Of a DNA stretch of 64,000 bases, positions 45,775 to 57,315 are shown one piece after another. The DNA lies in assembly GCA_037044905.1 (NCBI GenBank), contig JBAOKB010000144.1, forward strand, positions 248,001 through 312,000, in the 5' to 3' direction. The DNA is from Hortaea werneckii (lineage: Eukaryota; Ascomycota; Dothideomycetes; Mycosphaerellales; Teratosphaeriaceae). The translations under genes were made by a program, and so were the position numbers. Under the pieces are notes generated by a model. It was not told where the DNA came from, did not search any database, and was given only the letters and a program-made list of their open reading frames with translations. How positions within the stretch are numbered: position 1 is the first letter of the stretch; the number at the start of each line of letters is the position of its first letter.

Positions 45775-47640
45775 GATTCCGATGGCTGGAAGTCTTTGTA
45801 TTTCAAGCGAGGCTCAAGGCGATAAGGCGTACATTTTGTATTGGGATGGGACTTCTGCTAATTTAATAGGTACTCGTCTACTGTAAACCAATTCAATTTG
45901 CTTATCAAAATTAAAAGCTCTGCAGCAGTCTAGGCCGGCCAGTTGGGATGCCGAGTGACATGCAATCGGTGCTTTGCTTAAAAATTTTCCCTCGCTCTGG
46001 CTCAGCTCGAGATTACGAAAATCTAGTAAGCATGCGCTCTCATATGATGGCTCAGAGCTCACAACATGCCGAGTCGATGATCTGGGCTAGTTGTTGAGAA
46101 GGCAGCAGCACGTTCATCTATTCCGCTTCTGCCGAAGAACATATCAATGCTTCAAAAAGGTCTATCGAAAGCAACCGACTGGCATCTCTACTCTGGTGTG
46201 GACACTACAGTTGGCACTTCCGCCTTGCAATTAAGGACGAGGTCAGATGGTTGCAGGTAGTACGACCTTCGCCAACGAGGAGCTCTGTGCCGATGCGCCT
46301 TGTGGGTTTCACGCTTTCAGGGCCAAGCGCTGCCCTAACCTCGCAAATGTTGAACGGATATGCGGTCTTGTCTCAAAGATCAGCGAAGATGACAGTGAAG
46401 CGATGTCTACCCGAAGGGCCGTCCTTTTGACTTATTGGTGGGTGTATGCTCTTGTTTATGAGATGTAGTAGACGCCAGCCCCCTTGCTACGAGCACGCAA
46501 CAGTCATGACCACCTTACAGTAGTGATCTGCCATATGAATCATTCTGGCCTTCGACTGCATATGATGCTAATTGATGCTTTTCTGCCAAGATTCGAGAAG
46601 CACCAAATCTCCCACGTGCTGAAACGGATGCTAGTCAGCGTTGGCGATGGTCAAATGTTAATCTTCGGCACTGATTGTCCACGCGGTTGGATGGCGATAT
46701 CTACCGCATAGAGATGCAGAAATGTCCCGGATTCTCGGGATGCCGGCTAGAGATCAGCATCCGCTAGCAAAATAAGGTTGTCGGGAGGATGAAAGTCATC
46801 ATCAGGCTCAGACACTTCAACGCCGCTTCAGCTAGCTTGAAGCCTTCAATCTACCATCTACCGCACTCACCGGCAACCACAAGAGCCTCCGAGATAACAC
46901 AAGTCCCGCGATAGGCAAAGCAGTGCCATGCATCTGTTTGTGGATCACGCTGTCCCTCAACCTCTCTTCGGACCTACAACATCCAGAAGCATTCGCTATG
47001 CGCATAGGCCGGTGAGCTCATGGTGAGAGCATAGCAAGCATGGGTATCGGGAAAACGAATCTTGTTATGTAGGGATCTGTTGCCACCACCCAACGCCCTC
47101 AACAGAGAAATCAGAATGCTGTCATGCGACCCCATGATCGCCCAACTGCCGATGGCAAGATGAAGGTCGAGGCCGTGTACGCTTACAGCAAGCGGACGAT
47201 CGGACACGGGCTCCTATCTTGGCGGTAGCACCTTGTGCCGTGTGTGGGCCTCCAACCGGCATATCGTCGCTGACTCGATCCTATGTTACAGCACCGCCTT
47301 CCACTACTACCCTTCGTCGTTGCTTCTATCGCAGCCACTCATGGCTATTCTGGGGAATCGCTCATCTTCACCCACTTTGCCCGCTGATCGTCTCCCCCAG
47401 ACTAACAGCCCTACTTCGCTCCACTGGGCCTTTTCGACCCTCTGATTAGCCCTTTGCTCCAGGGTTTCCGTCATTTCGCGATTCATTCAGCGCGGTCGAC
47501 TGAGCGTAGGATGCTTTGTTGCACCCGGCATAGGAGGTAGTAGTTGTCCATTTGACATGCAAATTTCCTATATGTTGTTTTCTTTGCTGGTTGTCTTTCC
47601 TCACATCTCCATCCTTAAACGAATCCCTATCGTTGCTGCC
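45775..47640. other. Gene-poor region, no gene recognised
   Basis: 1.9 kb of short, unconvincing frames. The last 150 bases are upstream of the CFEM receptor; an in-frame ATG at 47557 could add 28 residues, but the hydrophobic leader of the receptor starts at 47641. Confidence 0.5.
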
Positions 47641-49282
47641 ATGAAGTGTTCGACGAGCTTCGTCGCGGCCTTTGCTGCTCTTAACGCTTTAGCCATGTCG
47701 CAGAACACTTCGGACTCTGCTGGGCAAGCTGCATTGGCTGAGATGGCTGAAGCACTGCCAAACTGCGCTGTAAGTGTGCAGGTACGCAGCTCTCTGTGAA
47801 ACGGATCAGGACATTGACAGATCTGTAGCTAAACTGCTTGGCGACTCTCATCCCGCAATCGACATGCTCTCTGACGGATCTCAACTGCATATGCACCGAC
47901 CCTTGGCTCAATCGGCAATCAACTGTATGCCTTGCATCCAACTGTACTGTTGTCGAGTCCCTCGGTAAGACTAGTGACCTTTGGGCAAAGCGGCTTAGAC
48001 AAATCTGCTAAAACGTTTCTCAGAGACAAAGAACTACCAGGAAGGCATGTGCGGAGCGCCCGTGCGAGATCGCTCTGCAACCATACCAGCTGTCAATTGG
48101 CCCTTATACGCCGTCGCCGCCCTTTCTGTCGCTTTCCGTTTCCTTGCGCGCTCAGACTGGGCGAAAGGGGCAGGGTATTGGTGGGATGACTGGAGTATAC
48201 TTGTTGCGTTGTGCTTGATCACCGCTGGCTCCTCGATAACTACTGAGAGTAAGTGTGTTTGGACGACCAACCCGTTTAGAGGGATGAGAATAGTATGCTG
48301 ATCCTCTTGAACTCATAGTGGCCCATTTAGGACTTGGCAAAGACATGTGGACCCTTGAGCCTAGTCATATCTCGGACATCCTCTTCGTAAGTAGCCCACA
48401 GGTCGCTGCTTCTGGCACATTTCCTGCTAAGCGCAATGGCTGACGACTAAATCAGTATTTCTGGATCGACGAATTCCTCTACATCGCTACGTTGAGTATA
48501 ACCAAAATATCGATCCTCTTTCTGTACCTTCGCATCTTCCCCTCCACCGTGTCGAACCGATTTCGCATAGCGACATTCACTCTGATGGCTATAAGCATCA
48601 TCTACGCCATCGTCCTCGAGTTCATCATCCTTTTCAGCTGCGAGCCTATCGATTACTTCTGGCACATGTGGGACGGTGAGCACGAAGGGAGTTGTCTGAA
48701 TACCAACGCCGAAATCTTTGCCGGGGCCGGCGTGAACATTGTCATCGATATCGTCATCCTCGTCCTGCCGATCCCGAAGCTACTCGGACTCGAGGTATCC
48801 TTCAAAAAGAAGATCGGAATATGCTTGACCTTCCTGGTTGGTGGGTTCTCCATCATCTGCAGCATTGTTCGGTTGCAGTATCTCGTCCAGTGGGGCAACA
48901 CCACCAATCCGACGTGGGACTACACGCAGGTCGCGATCTGGTCTTCTGTCGAAGGAGCCGCAACGATCATTTGCGCATGCATGCCTCAGATGGCGGGACC
49001 AGTCAAACGCTTCTACGGGCGGACTGTCTCCAAGGTCAGCTCGGCAGGGACGAAAAGTACGGTGTTTCCGGGTCAAGCGGTTCTCATGCGCTGGAACTAT
49101 CGCGACGAGATGAGCCGTCAAGCAAAAGCAATGCCATTGCAAAGACTGTGTCTGTTTCGGCTACGTACGATGGGCGCTCACAAAGGGCAACTTCGGAAGA
49201 GGAGTTGGTCGGCCGGTCAGAGGTTGGCTGGCCGACTACAGTTGGCTATGCGCACGACTATCAGAAGCAGTGGAGCCCATGA
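47641..49282 (+). CDS. CFEM-domain seven-helix receptor (PTH11-type)
   Basis: Predicted plasma-membrane receptor. Exons are 47641-47769, 47829-47964, 48024-48248, 48319-48386 and 48456-49282, with introns of 59-70 bases. A signal peptide (MKCSTSFVAAFAALNALAMS) precedes an eight-cysteine CFEM domain, assembled from three exons (LPNCALNCLATLIPQSTC, LTDLNCICTDPWL, VCLASNCTVVESL, then GMCGAP). Seven hydrophobic segments follow, including WWDDWSILVALCLITAG, LSITKISILFLYLRIF and GVNIVIDIVILVLPIPKLL; this is the integral-membrane fold of PTH11-like proteins. One A seems missing near 49127 in an A run. The corrected frame stops at 49282 (461 aa, tail ending QKQWSP) rather than at 49409. In Magnaporthe Pth11 senses host surfaces; the ligand here is unknown. 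Confidence 0.88.
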
Positions 49283-49613
49283 GATTTTGATTTGGTCATC
49301 AGAAATCCTCGGACGAGGCAGGCACTGCTACAAGGCCGTTGTCGCTTGTGTAAAAGTTGCCTGCTCTGCGACAAATGTAAACAACCTTCGCTGTACGATA
49401 TTAATGTAATGCCGCAGATGAAATGATCACACCATAGCCATGTTCCCCTTTCCACGTCATCGAGACGCAGTCAAGAAGGCCTGGAACCTTGAGATCAAAA
49501 TTGTCAGCAGCCCAAGGAGAAGAGAGCACATGACCCACTGGCTTGGCTTGCAAGGGAAAAGCTCATTGTCGTACTGCAGGGAAACGAACGAGATGCATAC
49601 ACGTCATGATCGC
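49283..49613. other. Intergenic between convergent genes
   Basis: 331 bases between the receptor stop and the dehydrogenase stop. Nothing recognised. Confidence 0.5.
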
Positions 49614-50472
49614 CTACCTCTTCCCTGCCACCTTCTCATAGTCCGGCCCAAACTCCCTGTGCCACCTCTGCACCACATCCTCCGCCATCCCAGCCCCGAT
49701 ACATTCCCGGTCCTCCTTCCACCCCTGCACCAGCTCCTCCATGAACTCCTCCACACTCAAAGCATTCGGGTTCTTATGCTTCTTATTGTCGTCTGGGTCT
49801 GCGCGCTCGCGATGGAGATCCGTGCCTACACTTGGCGGGGCGATCTCGATGACGCGGATATTTCCATGACCGCCCTGGGCGAGCTGTGTACGTAAATTCA
49901 TCGACCAGAAATGTAGCCAGGCTTTTGTGCCGTTGTAGACCTGTGTGGGTTAGCTTGAGGTTGTAGCGTGGCGGGAAATGGGTCTGGAGGGCGGCCCTTA
50001 CCGGGTTGATGATAGAGAAAGGGATGAATCCTAGCACGGACGAGACGTTCATGATGACGGCTCCGGGCTTCTGCTTGAAGTGTGATAAGAGACCAATAGC
50101 GAGGTGCATAGGGCCGCGGATGTTGATGGAGATTTCGTTGTCGGCCTTGTCTAGGAACTCCTCGGGCTTCATTTGGTTGACATCGAGAGGTCGTTGAACC
50201 CCTGCATTGTTCACGAGGCAGTCCAATTCTGGGTGCTCAGTGGTGATCTTTTCGATGAAAGCCGGTATGGCGTCGATGTTTCCAGTGTCAAGTGTGTAAT
50301 ACGGGCAGTTTTGCAGGGCATTTTGGGATGCTTCCTGGAGCTTGGTGTCGGTGCGGCCGCAGATGATGACTTTTTTGCCTTGGGTGAGGAAGTATTGAGC
50401 AATGGCAAGGCCGATACCACCGCCACCGCCTGTTATGAGAGCGCACTTGAAATCAAGGGTTTTGAACGTCAT
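49614..50472 (-). CDS. Short-chain dehydrogenase/reductase (DltE-like)
   Basis: Predicted NAD(P)-dependent oxidoreductase. Exon 1 is 50472-50002, intron 50001-49941, exon 2 49940-49614; 265 aa, frame intact. The Rossmann start is ALITGGGGGIGLAIAQYF (TGxxxGIG); CGRT after the second strand suggests NADP. NNAGVQRPLD is the structural motif, the catalytic serine is in VIMNVSSVLGF and the catalytic Tyr/Lys in VYNGTKAWLHFW, completed across the intron. The C-terminal part (EIAPPSVGTDLH, LSVEEFMEELVQGWKE) resembles the DltE-type group of fungal SDRs. Substrate unknown. No biosynthetic neighbours are present, so secondary metabolism is not indicated. Confidence 0.9.
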
Positions 50473-51426
50473 GATGCTGGCCTGGAGACGGCTTTGTTGA
50501 AATGACTTGAAGGGGAGGACACTTGATGCAGTAGTGAGAAATATTTGTACTCACTATAGAGTGGATATCCTAACTGCGAAGTTCTCTGCCATTAATAATT
50601 ACTTCTACGACAAACATTGATCCCCGGTAGGTGACGCTTTTTCGTTCCGAGTGGATCACGCAGCATCATAGCCGGCCAGACGCTAGAGCGCGGCACCGAT
50701 CGGCCTGAGTGCAACGGCATGAATATTAATGCATATAGTAGCAGATTCGGCAGATGCTTCATGGTAGCTCCAAACGTTTTGATAGAGTATCAGATGAGGC
50801 CCATCTTCTACCGTCTACGTTTGTACACGTTGACAAGAGTACCAGACATTTCCATGGCGGAGTCCGGGAACACGTCAAGGTTGCAACGGTCGTCGCGGTC
50901 CGGGGGATGAGGTGTTGCCGTGCGGCGATTCGATGCATTGGTGACTACAAAGGTAGGTAGTCAGTGGCAGCACATTGCATTTGCAACGACCGCAATCTTT
51001 GTCCGGATATTCCACAGAAGGTACTCCTTCCTATTGCACAAGACCATGCTTCTCTATGTACCTCTTCCCCAATCGTCCGCCGGAAATAATGTTTGCACCG
51101 CGCGCTGGGACGCAAGGCAGATGCGCGCATTGGCCCAGGCGCCGTTGCTGCTGGCAACCACGGCCTAACAGCCGCCCCAAACACTACGCCAACAACGGCG
51201 GTAGATCAAGACCACTGAAGACTGCACCCCATTCAAACATTCAACAATCAACACCGCGACCACCTTCGCATCATCGCTACTGTGCATCGCTACGTAAAGT
51301 CAGCAGAATTCACAAAGGCTCTCCCGTTGCCTGCAATACCATGACGGCTTGAACAGCAATATCCAGCCATCTACAACTTGCATTCCTCGGGACTGCATTC
51401 CGCTCGCTATCCGTCCAGTAACCGAC
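50473..51426. promoter_or_regulatory. Shared upstream region of the dehydrogenase and the chitin synthase
   Basis: 954 bases between divergent starts. No gene is seen. The part before the chitin synthase is probably its long 5' UTR. Confidence 0.45.
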
Positions 51427-54400
51427 ATGGCCTCCAACAACCCGTGGGGCTACGGGCCACCGCCTGGCTACCCAGGTGAAGACGAGGGCACGCCGTCAGG
51501 TCCTCAATCGCACAATGGCTCGACCATGCGATTGTTGACCAACAGTGACGAACCAGAATATGCCCAGCCGACACCGACTCGATCCCCATACAACCCTTTC
51601 GCGAGTCCACAAGACTATCAACTGCCAAATCCAATCCAAGCAGACGACAGCGATCTCAGCAGTCTGCTTCGTGACGTAGAAAGTGACCTCTCAAGCAACC
51701 CTCGCCCTTCTGCGCGCAGGACGAAGACAGCCAAGGTCCGCTTCAAAAACAAGGACAAGGACAGCAACGTCTCATCAGTACCTTCTGAGCACCAATCGCA
51801 GAATCCATTCGAGAGCACATATGACCCGGCCGATCAAAACACATCACCGTCAAGGCAAACCTCGGTATTGGACAATGCACCACAGATGCCACCTCCCACC
51901 GATATGCCAGCGTACATGCCCTATCGTCCATCCTCAAGAGGCTCCTCTCTCCAACCCGACCACTGTCACCACTTCGTAACTCAACAGACTATGCCAGGCC
52001 GCCGGCCTCCAGCAACCCGTACGAGCCGGCAGACATAAATGGCGCGCCCAGACCAGGTACACCGTCCACACAGTACGGAGGATCACCAAGGAGACCGCTT
52101 CCGCCCCAGCCTCTATTTGCGGCTGGTAGACCTCCGTCATTCGACATTGGGCGCGGCGAGGAAGCGGATATGACAAGTATTCCGATTGAGGGCGACGAAG
52201 ATCCATTCGGGTCTCCAATGCGGAACAGTGAAGATACCCTGAATGGCGAAGAAGACGATCAAGAGCAACGCCCAGGTCTGAAGCAGCACGATAGCTTCGT
52301 CTCTCAGTCCACATTCACCGATTCGCTGTACGACGAAAAGGACGAAGAGCTCTATGGCCCAGCACCTTCCGGAAAGCAAGCTCGTCGTGGCGTCCGCGAA
52401 GCCCAGATGTCCAAGAAAGAAGTCCAACTCATCAACGGTGAGCTCATTCTTGAGTGCAAGATTCCGACCATCCTCTACTCTTTCCTGCCGCGCCGAGACG
52501 ACGTCGAATTCACGCATATGCGCTACACGGCCGTGACCTGCGACCCAGACGACTTCGTAGACAAGGGTTACAAGCTGAGACAGAACATTGGTTCCACAAG
52601 CCGTGAGACGGAGCTACTGATTTGTATCACGATGTACAACGAGAACGAGGTAGACTTCACCCGCACAATGCACGGTGTCATGCGGAACATCGCCCACTTC
52701 TGCAGTCGAGCCAAGTCTCGCACTTGGGGTAAGGATGGATGGCAGAAGATCGTGGTGTGTATCATTTCGGATGGAAGAGGCAAAGTCCACCCACGGACGC
52801 TTGACGCGATCGCGGCCATGGGGTGCTACCAATCCGGGATCGCAAAGAACCAGGTCAATCAGCGCGATGTCACGGCGCATGTGTACGAATACACGACCCA
52901 GGTGTCATTGGATTCCGATCTGAAGTTTAAGGGCGCAGAGAAGGGTATTGTCCCGTGTCAAATGATCTTCTGTCTCAAGGAGAAGAATCTGAAGAAGCTG
53001 AACAGCCACCGCTGGCTTTTCAACGCGATCGGGCAAGCGCTGAACCCGAACGTGTGTATCTTGCTGGACGTTGGTACGAGGCCTGGCGACGATTCCCTAT
53101 ACCACCTTTGGAAGGCCTTTGACAGGGACTCCACGGTCGCTGGAGCTGCTGGCGAGATCAAAGCCGCGAAGGGGAAAGCCTGGTCCGCTCTCTTGAACCC
53201 GTTGGTGGCATCCCAGAATTTCGAGTACAAAATGTCCAACATCCTCGACAAGCCTCTTGAATCAGTCTTCGGCTACATCAGTGTCTTGCCCGGTGCCCTA
53301 AGTGCATACCGATTCCACGCGCTGCAAAATGACGAGACAGGTCATGGCCCGCTAAGCCAGTATTTCAAAGGCGAGACGCTACACGGCCAGGACGCCGACG
53401 TGTTTACGGCAAACATGTATCTCGCCGAGGACCGTATCTTGTGTTGGGAGCTTGTGGCCAAGCGCAATGAACGATGGGTGCTCAAGTACGTTAAAAACGC
53501 CACCGGTGAGACCGACGTGCCGGATGCCGTGCCCGAGTTCATCTCACAGCGTCGTCGGTGGCTGAACGGTGCCTTCTTCGCAGCGGTCTACGGTCTGCTC
53601 CACTTCAAGCAGGTCTGGATGACGGACCATACCCTCGCACGCAAGTTTTTGCTGCACATCGAATTCGTCTACCAATTCATCCAGCTGCTCTTCACCTTCT
53701 TCTCGCTCGGCAACTTCTACCTGACCTTCTATTTCGTCGCGGGCTCTCTCGCCGATGACAAGATAGATCCGTTCGGACATCACGTGGGACGGGGCATCTT
53801 CATCTTCTTGCGGTACTGCTGCGTACTATGCATCATGATGCAGTTCGTCCTGTCAATGGGTAACCGGCCGCAAGGTGCAAAGAAGATGTTCCTGTGGAGT
53901 ATGGTGACCTTCTCCGTCATCATGGCCTACACGACCTTCGCTTCGATCTACATTGTCGTCATACAGTTCACCGGCAGCTCTGGTGTCAAGCTAAGCGACA
54001 GCCTCTTCATGAACATGGTCGTGTCCATCCTCTCGACAATCGGGCTATACTTCATCATGAGCTTCCTGTACCTCGACCCCTGGCACATGTTCACGAGTTC
54101 GGCCCAGTACTTCATGCTGCTCCCTTCGTACCTCTGCACCCTGCAAGTCTACGCCTTCTGTAACGCCCACGACGTCTCATGGGGCACCAAGGGCGACAAC
54201 ATTGCCAAGGACCTGGGTGTGGCGAAAGTCAACAAGAACGGAACCGTGGAGGTCGACATGCCTTCCGAGCAACTGGACATCGACTCCGGCTACGATGAGG
54301 CGCTGAGGAACCTCCGAGACCGGATCGAGGTGCCTTCCGGCGGCATCAGCGAGAACCAGGCGCAGGAGGACTACTACCGCGCAGTGCGGACGTACGTCGT

Positions 54401-54758
54401 CATTGTCTGGCTGACTTGCAATGCCATCCTCGCCATGGCGGTCTCGGAAGTCTACGGCACCACGTACATCGGGGACAACATCTACCTGAAATTCATCCTG
54501 TGGTCCGTCGCCATCCTGGCGCTGTTCCGCGCCATCGGATCTGGGACGTTCCTGGCCATCAACGTCATCAACGCGTTCATGGAAGGGAAGTTGAAGATGC
54601 AGACGAAGCGGGACAATAAGCCCAAGGGTCCAAAGCTAGGCGGCGGGTGGAGGAGTAAGCTCAGCACGCCGTCTTGGATGAGCAGCACTGGAAGCTGGAT
54701 GAGTTCGAAAGCAAGCAGTTGGACGCCGAGCAGCATTGGGAGCTCGCTTGGTCGATGA
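51427..54758 (+). CDS. Chitin synthase, division I (class I-III type)
   Basis: Plasma-membrane glycosyltransferase polymerising GlcNAc from UDP-GlcNAc into cell-wall chitin. The N-terminal 260 residues are disordered, Pro/Ser/Gln-rich. The synthase core starts at [19 protein letters not shown] and has [25 protein letters not shown], the donor/metal motif LLDVGTRPG (about residue 546), EDRIL (about 667) and the product-binding [12 protein letters not shown] (about 707). At least six membrane segments follow (for example [20 protein letters not shown] and [20 protein letters not shown]). The Ser/Trp-rich tail ends SSIGSSLGR. One base seems missing near 51953 in the disordered region; corrected length 1110 aa, a little long. 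The start at 51427 gives [17 protein letters not shown] cannot fix the class from sequence alone. Confidence 0.95.
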
Positions 54759-54942
54759 ATTCGCCAATGATAACGATGGAACATTTTTCTTTTGCCGCTT
54801 GCATGGCTTTTCTAGTTCTTGGTGGCCAAGAGCGAAGGTGTTAGGTTAAAAAGGCACGATCATGGGGTGGGCGTCATGGGTATCAAGAAGCATGAGAACT
54901 TTACGGTGCAATGGAGGTTATGTTATGTATCATAAATCATGC

Positions 54943-56790
54943 TCAGACGTTCAATTCACTCATCATCTGGACCGCTGTCGTGCCTTGTCCTCCTATACCC
55001 AATTCCCGCGTAAAGTGATTTTCCCAGAACCTGATACCGTCGAGACACTGATCGCGGCATAGCGCTCCCGTGTCTTCGGCCATCTCCAACTCCTCAGTAG
55101 CAACGCCGACACTCCATCCGAAACGCTCCGCAGTCTCTTGTGCTGTGACACCTCGACCGAACGATTGGCCATGTCCATCACCTGCAGAGGACAGAGACGG
55201 GTACTGCGATTCTCGCAGCCAAGCCAATAAGCTGGCGATGGTCTTCTCGTCAGTACGACTGTTTTCTTGGACGGCCAGAAGACCGCTCTTAAAGCGACGA
55301 AGGCGAATAGGCAATCGCAGATCCTCCCACTTCAATGCCGCCTTTCGAAGTCCAAAGGCGAGATCAATTCAATACCATTGCGAGTTCTGTTGAACACCGC
55401 CCACAAATCTACCAACGACATGATACCTCCCTCTTTCTGCAATACACCTCTTCGATCGTCTGTCAAGAATTCGGCGAGGTTGCGCGACAGCTCTGTGATG
55501 TACAAGGTTTCCGACTGAGAGCCTGTGCCAAGCATATCTTTGGTGGTCGCAAGTCCCAGCGCAGAGGCCGAATCCGAGAGGATACTTTTGGCATCGGCGC
55601 TGTCGTTTCCGCTTTGCTTCGCAAACACTCAGCCATCGCAATGACTTCCTTTGCAGATGTCATGAGCGCCTCTAGATCCTCAAACGCTGTGCCGATGACC
55701 GCTTGATTGTTCTGGCGTAGCTCGGCACCTCGGGCTTCCAAACCGGCAATACCAATCATGCGTTGTTGAGGGGTGCTTGCGCGTGGAGATTCGGCTGGCA
55801 ACTGATTGGAGGAGGACTGTGTCGCAGATAGAGCCGGCCGAGGAACAGGCGGTGCACTTTGAAGCAGCCATTTGCGTTGGGTCAGTGCCGTCTTCAGCTT
55901 CTCCATGAACAGCTTCTCCCCTCCTGCCCGGAAGCTGAGCTTTATCGTCTCGATGGTCTCATGGTCAAGGATTGCTTTGCCCAGGCTTGGTCCAGGCGAC
56001 TCAGATCGATGCTGGTCGGCGGCTGGTCCAGAAGCTTTGAAGTTGTTACATTCAACGACGCTCCGCACATCTCACATGTATTCATGCCAGGATAGTTTGC
56101 AAACGTGCACCGCTGACACTGATTTTGTACGGCGCCACCGTTTTGTACGGACGTGCTTGCAGTTGAAGGAGAGGAGGAATTCGGCGCCGGTGCTGAGGTT
56201 CCTCCTTCGGGCCGTTTTGACATTGCAGCAATACTTGCCTTAATCATCAGCGCAAGGGGTGGTTTTATACCACAGGCTTGGCAAGGAGAAAGGGGAGTAT
56301 GTTGGTTCGCCAAAGCAGGATCGAAGTTGGAAGGCACATTGTTAGACAAGCCGCAGATAGGACATATCCATGTGGCGCTTGTGTTCCTTGCCGGCAATGG
56401 GGATCCAACCGGTGGCGGTGAAGTCGATGATCCTGAGCGAACGAGTCCATCCATGGGTGAAGCATATTTGGGCTGCGGGCTTCTTACTTGAGGGCCAGTA
56501 CGCTGCATCTTGGGGAAGAGGGTGATCTTTGCAGAAGACTTCAAGAAGCCAGCGTAGAACTCTGTACGCTCGATGCTTTTCAGATCCACCGCTAGTGAAT
56601 TCTTTCGCGGCTCTTCATTGTCGACATAGCACACTCTGTGTGATGTTAAATAGGCGTGGCCATTCTGATAGTCGGGAATCTTGAACTTGCCTTCGTACAG
56701 GCCAACACCGTCCTGTACGAATAGCAGCGTCTCATCATCGTATAGCGACGGCCGAAGCGCGGTAGTGAGATCGAGGTGCCGAAGGAACAT
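54943..56790 (-). CDS. vps36: ESCRT-II subunit Vps36
   Basis: Endosomal sorting protein that links ubiquitinated cargo to ESCRT-II and multivesicular bodies. The N-terminal GLUE (split PH) domain begins RHLDLTTALRPSLYDDETLLF and continues with HAYLTSHRVCYVD. It contains two inserted zinc fingers: one with WICPICGLSNNVP and CQACGIKP, and one of RanBP2/NZF type (CQRCTFANYPGMNTCEMCG). The C-terminal winged-helix part follows KLSFRAGGEKLFMEKLKTAL, with SLVDLWAVFNRTRNGIELIS and LKWEDLRLPIRLRRFKSG. Three bases seem missing, near 55995, 55633 and 55335 (the last in an A run); corrected length is 616 aa. No intron. It is divergent from the SAC3/GANP gene. Confidence 0.93.
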
Positions 56791-57315
56791 TCGCAGACAT
56801 CAGTTCATCAATCAATGTTGTGCTGTATCAATGGTGCAATGTCCGATCTGGCGTGATGATTCGCTGTCCCAGACCCCCGCGCTTGGCTCTATCTAAAAGA
56901 CCAATCAAGCAGCGGCAGGCAAATCGTCGGTCGGGATAGTCATTCAAATGGCATGATTGCTTTAGAACACAAAGCAGATCTAGGGGAGCGCAACAGACAA
57001 GCTGATAACAACAGTGTGCCGTCAGGTGCGAATATTTAAATAAACTTGGATGGCGTGGAATAGAGGTGAGATGAGGTGCAGGTGGCGGCCAGGCAGAGAC
57101 AAAAGGAGCCTCAGGCAGAACACGGCGATTATTATCTAATGAAAGGAAGGCTTGGCGCTTAACTCCATCCTGCCCTGGTGAATGTGATCTTGCACTTTTA
57201 CCGCTCTTCATGCTCAGGTACTTCGACTCAGACTCATCTGCCGTCCGAAACTCTCTCACAACTTCTTGCACTCACGTCTGACTTGCAAGATTTCTGCCGT
57301 CGGCTCTGAAAGTGA
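56791..57315. promoter_or_regulatory. Shared upstream region of divergent vps36 and thp3-like genes
   Basis: 525 bases between starts. A minus-strand frame at 56828-57271 (147 codons) is open but has no known motif and would sit in the vps36 promoter; I treat it as chance. Confidence 0.5.

Noticed and set aside
49283..49409. Longer C terminus of the CFEM receptor
   Set aside because: It follows a missing A near 49127; the alternative frame ending at 49282 is more protein-like and fits the family.
56828..57271. A 147-codon minus-strand frame between vps36 and the thp3-like gene
   Set aside because: It occupies a divergent promoter, lacks motifs, and is not continuous with vps36.
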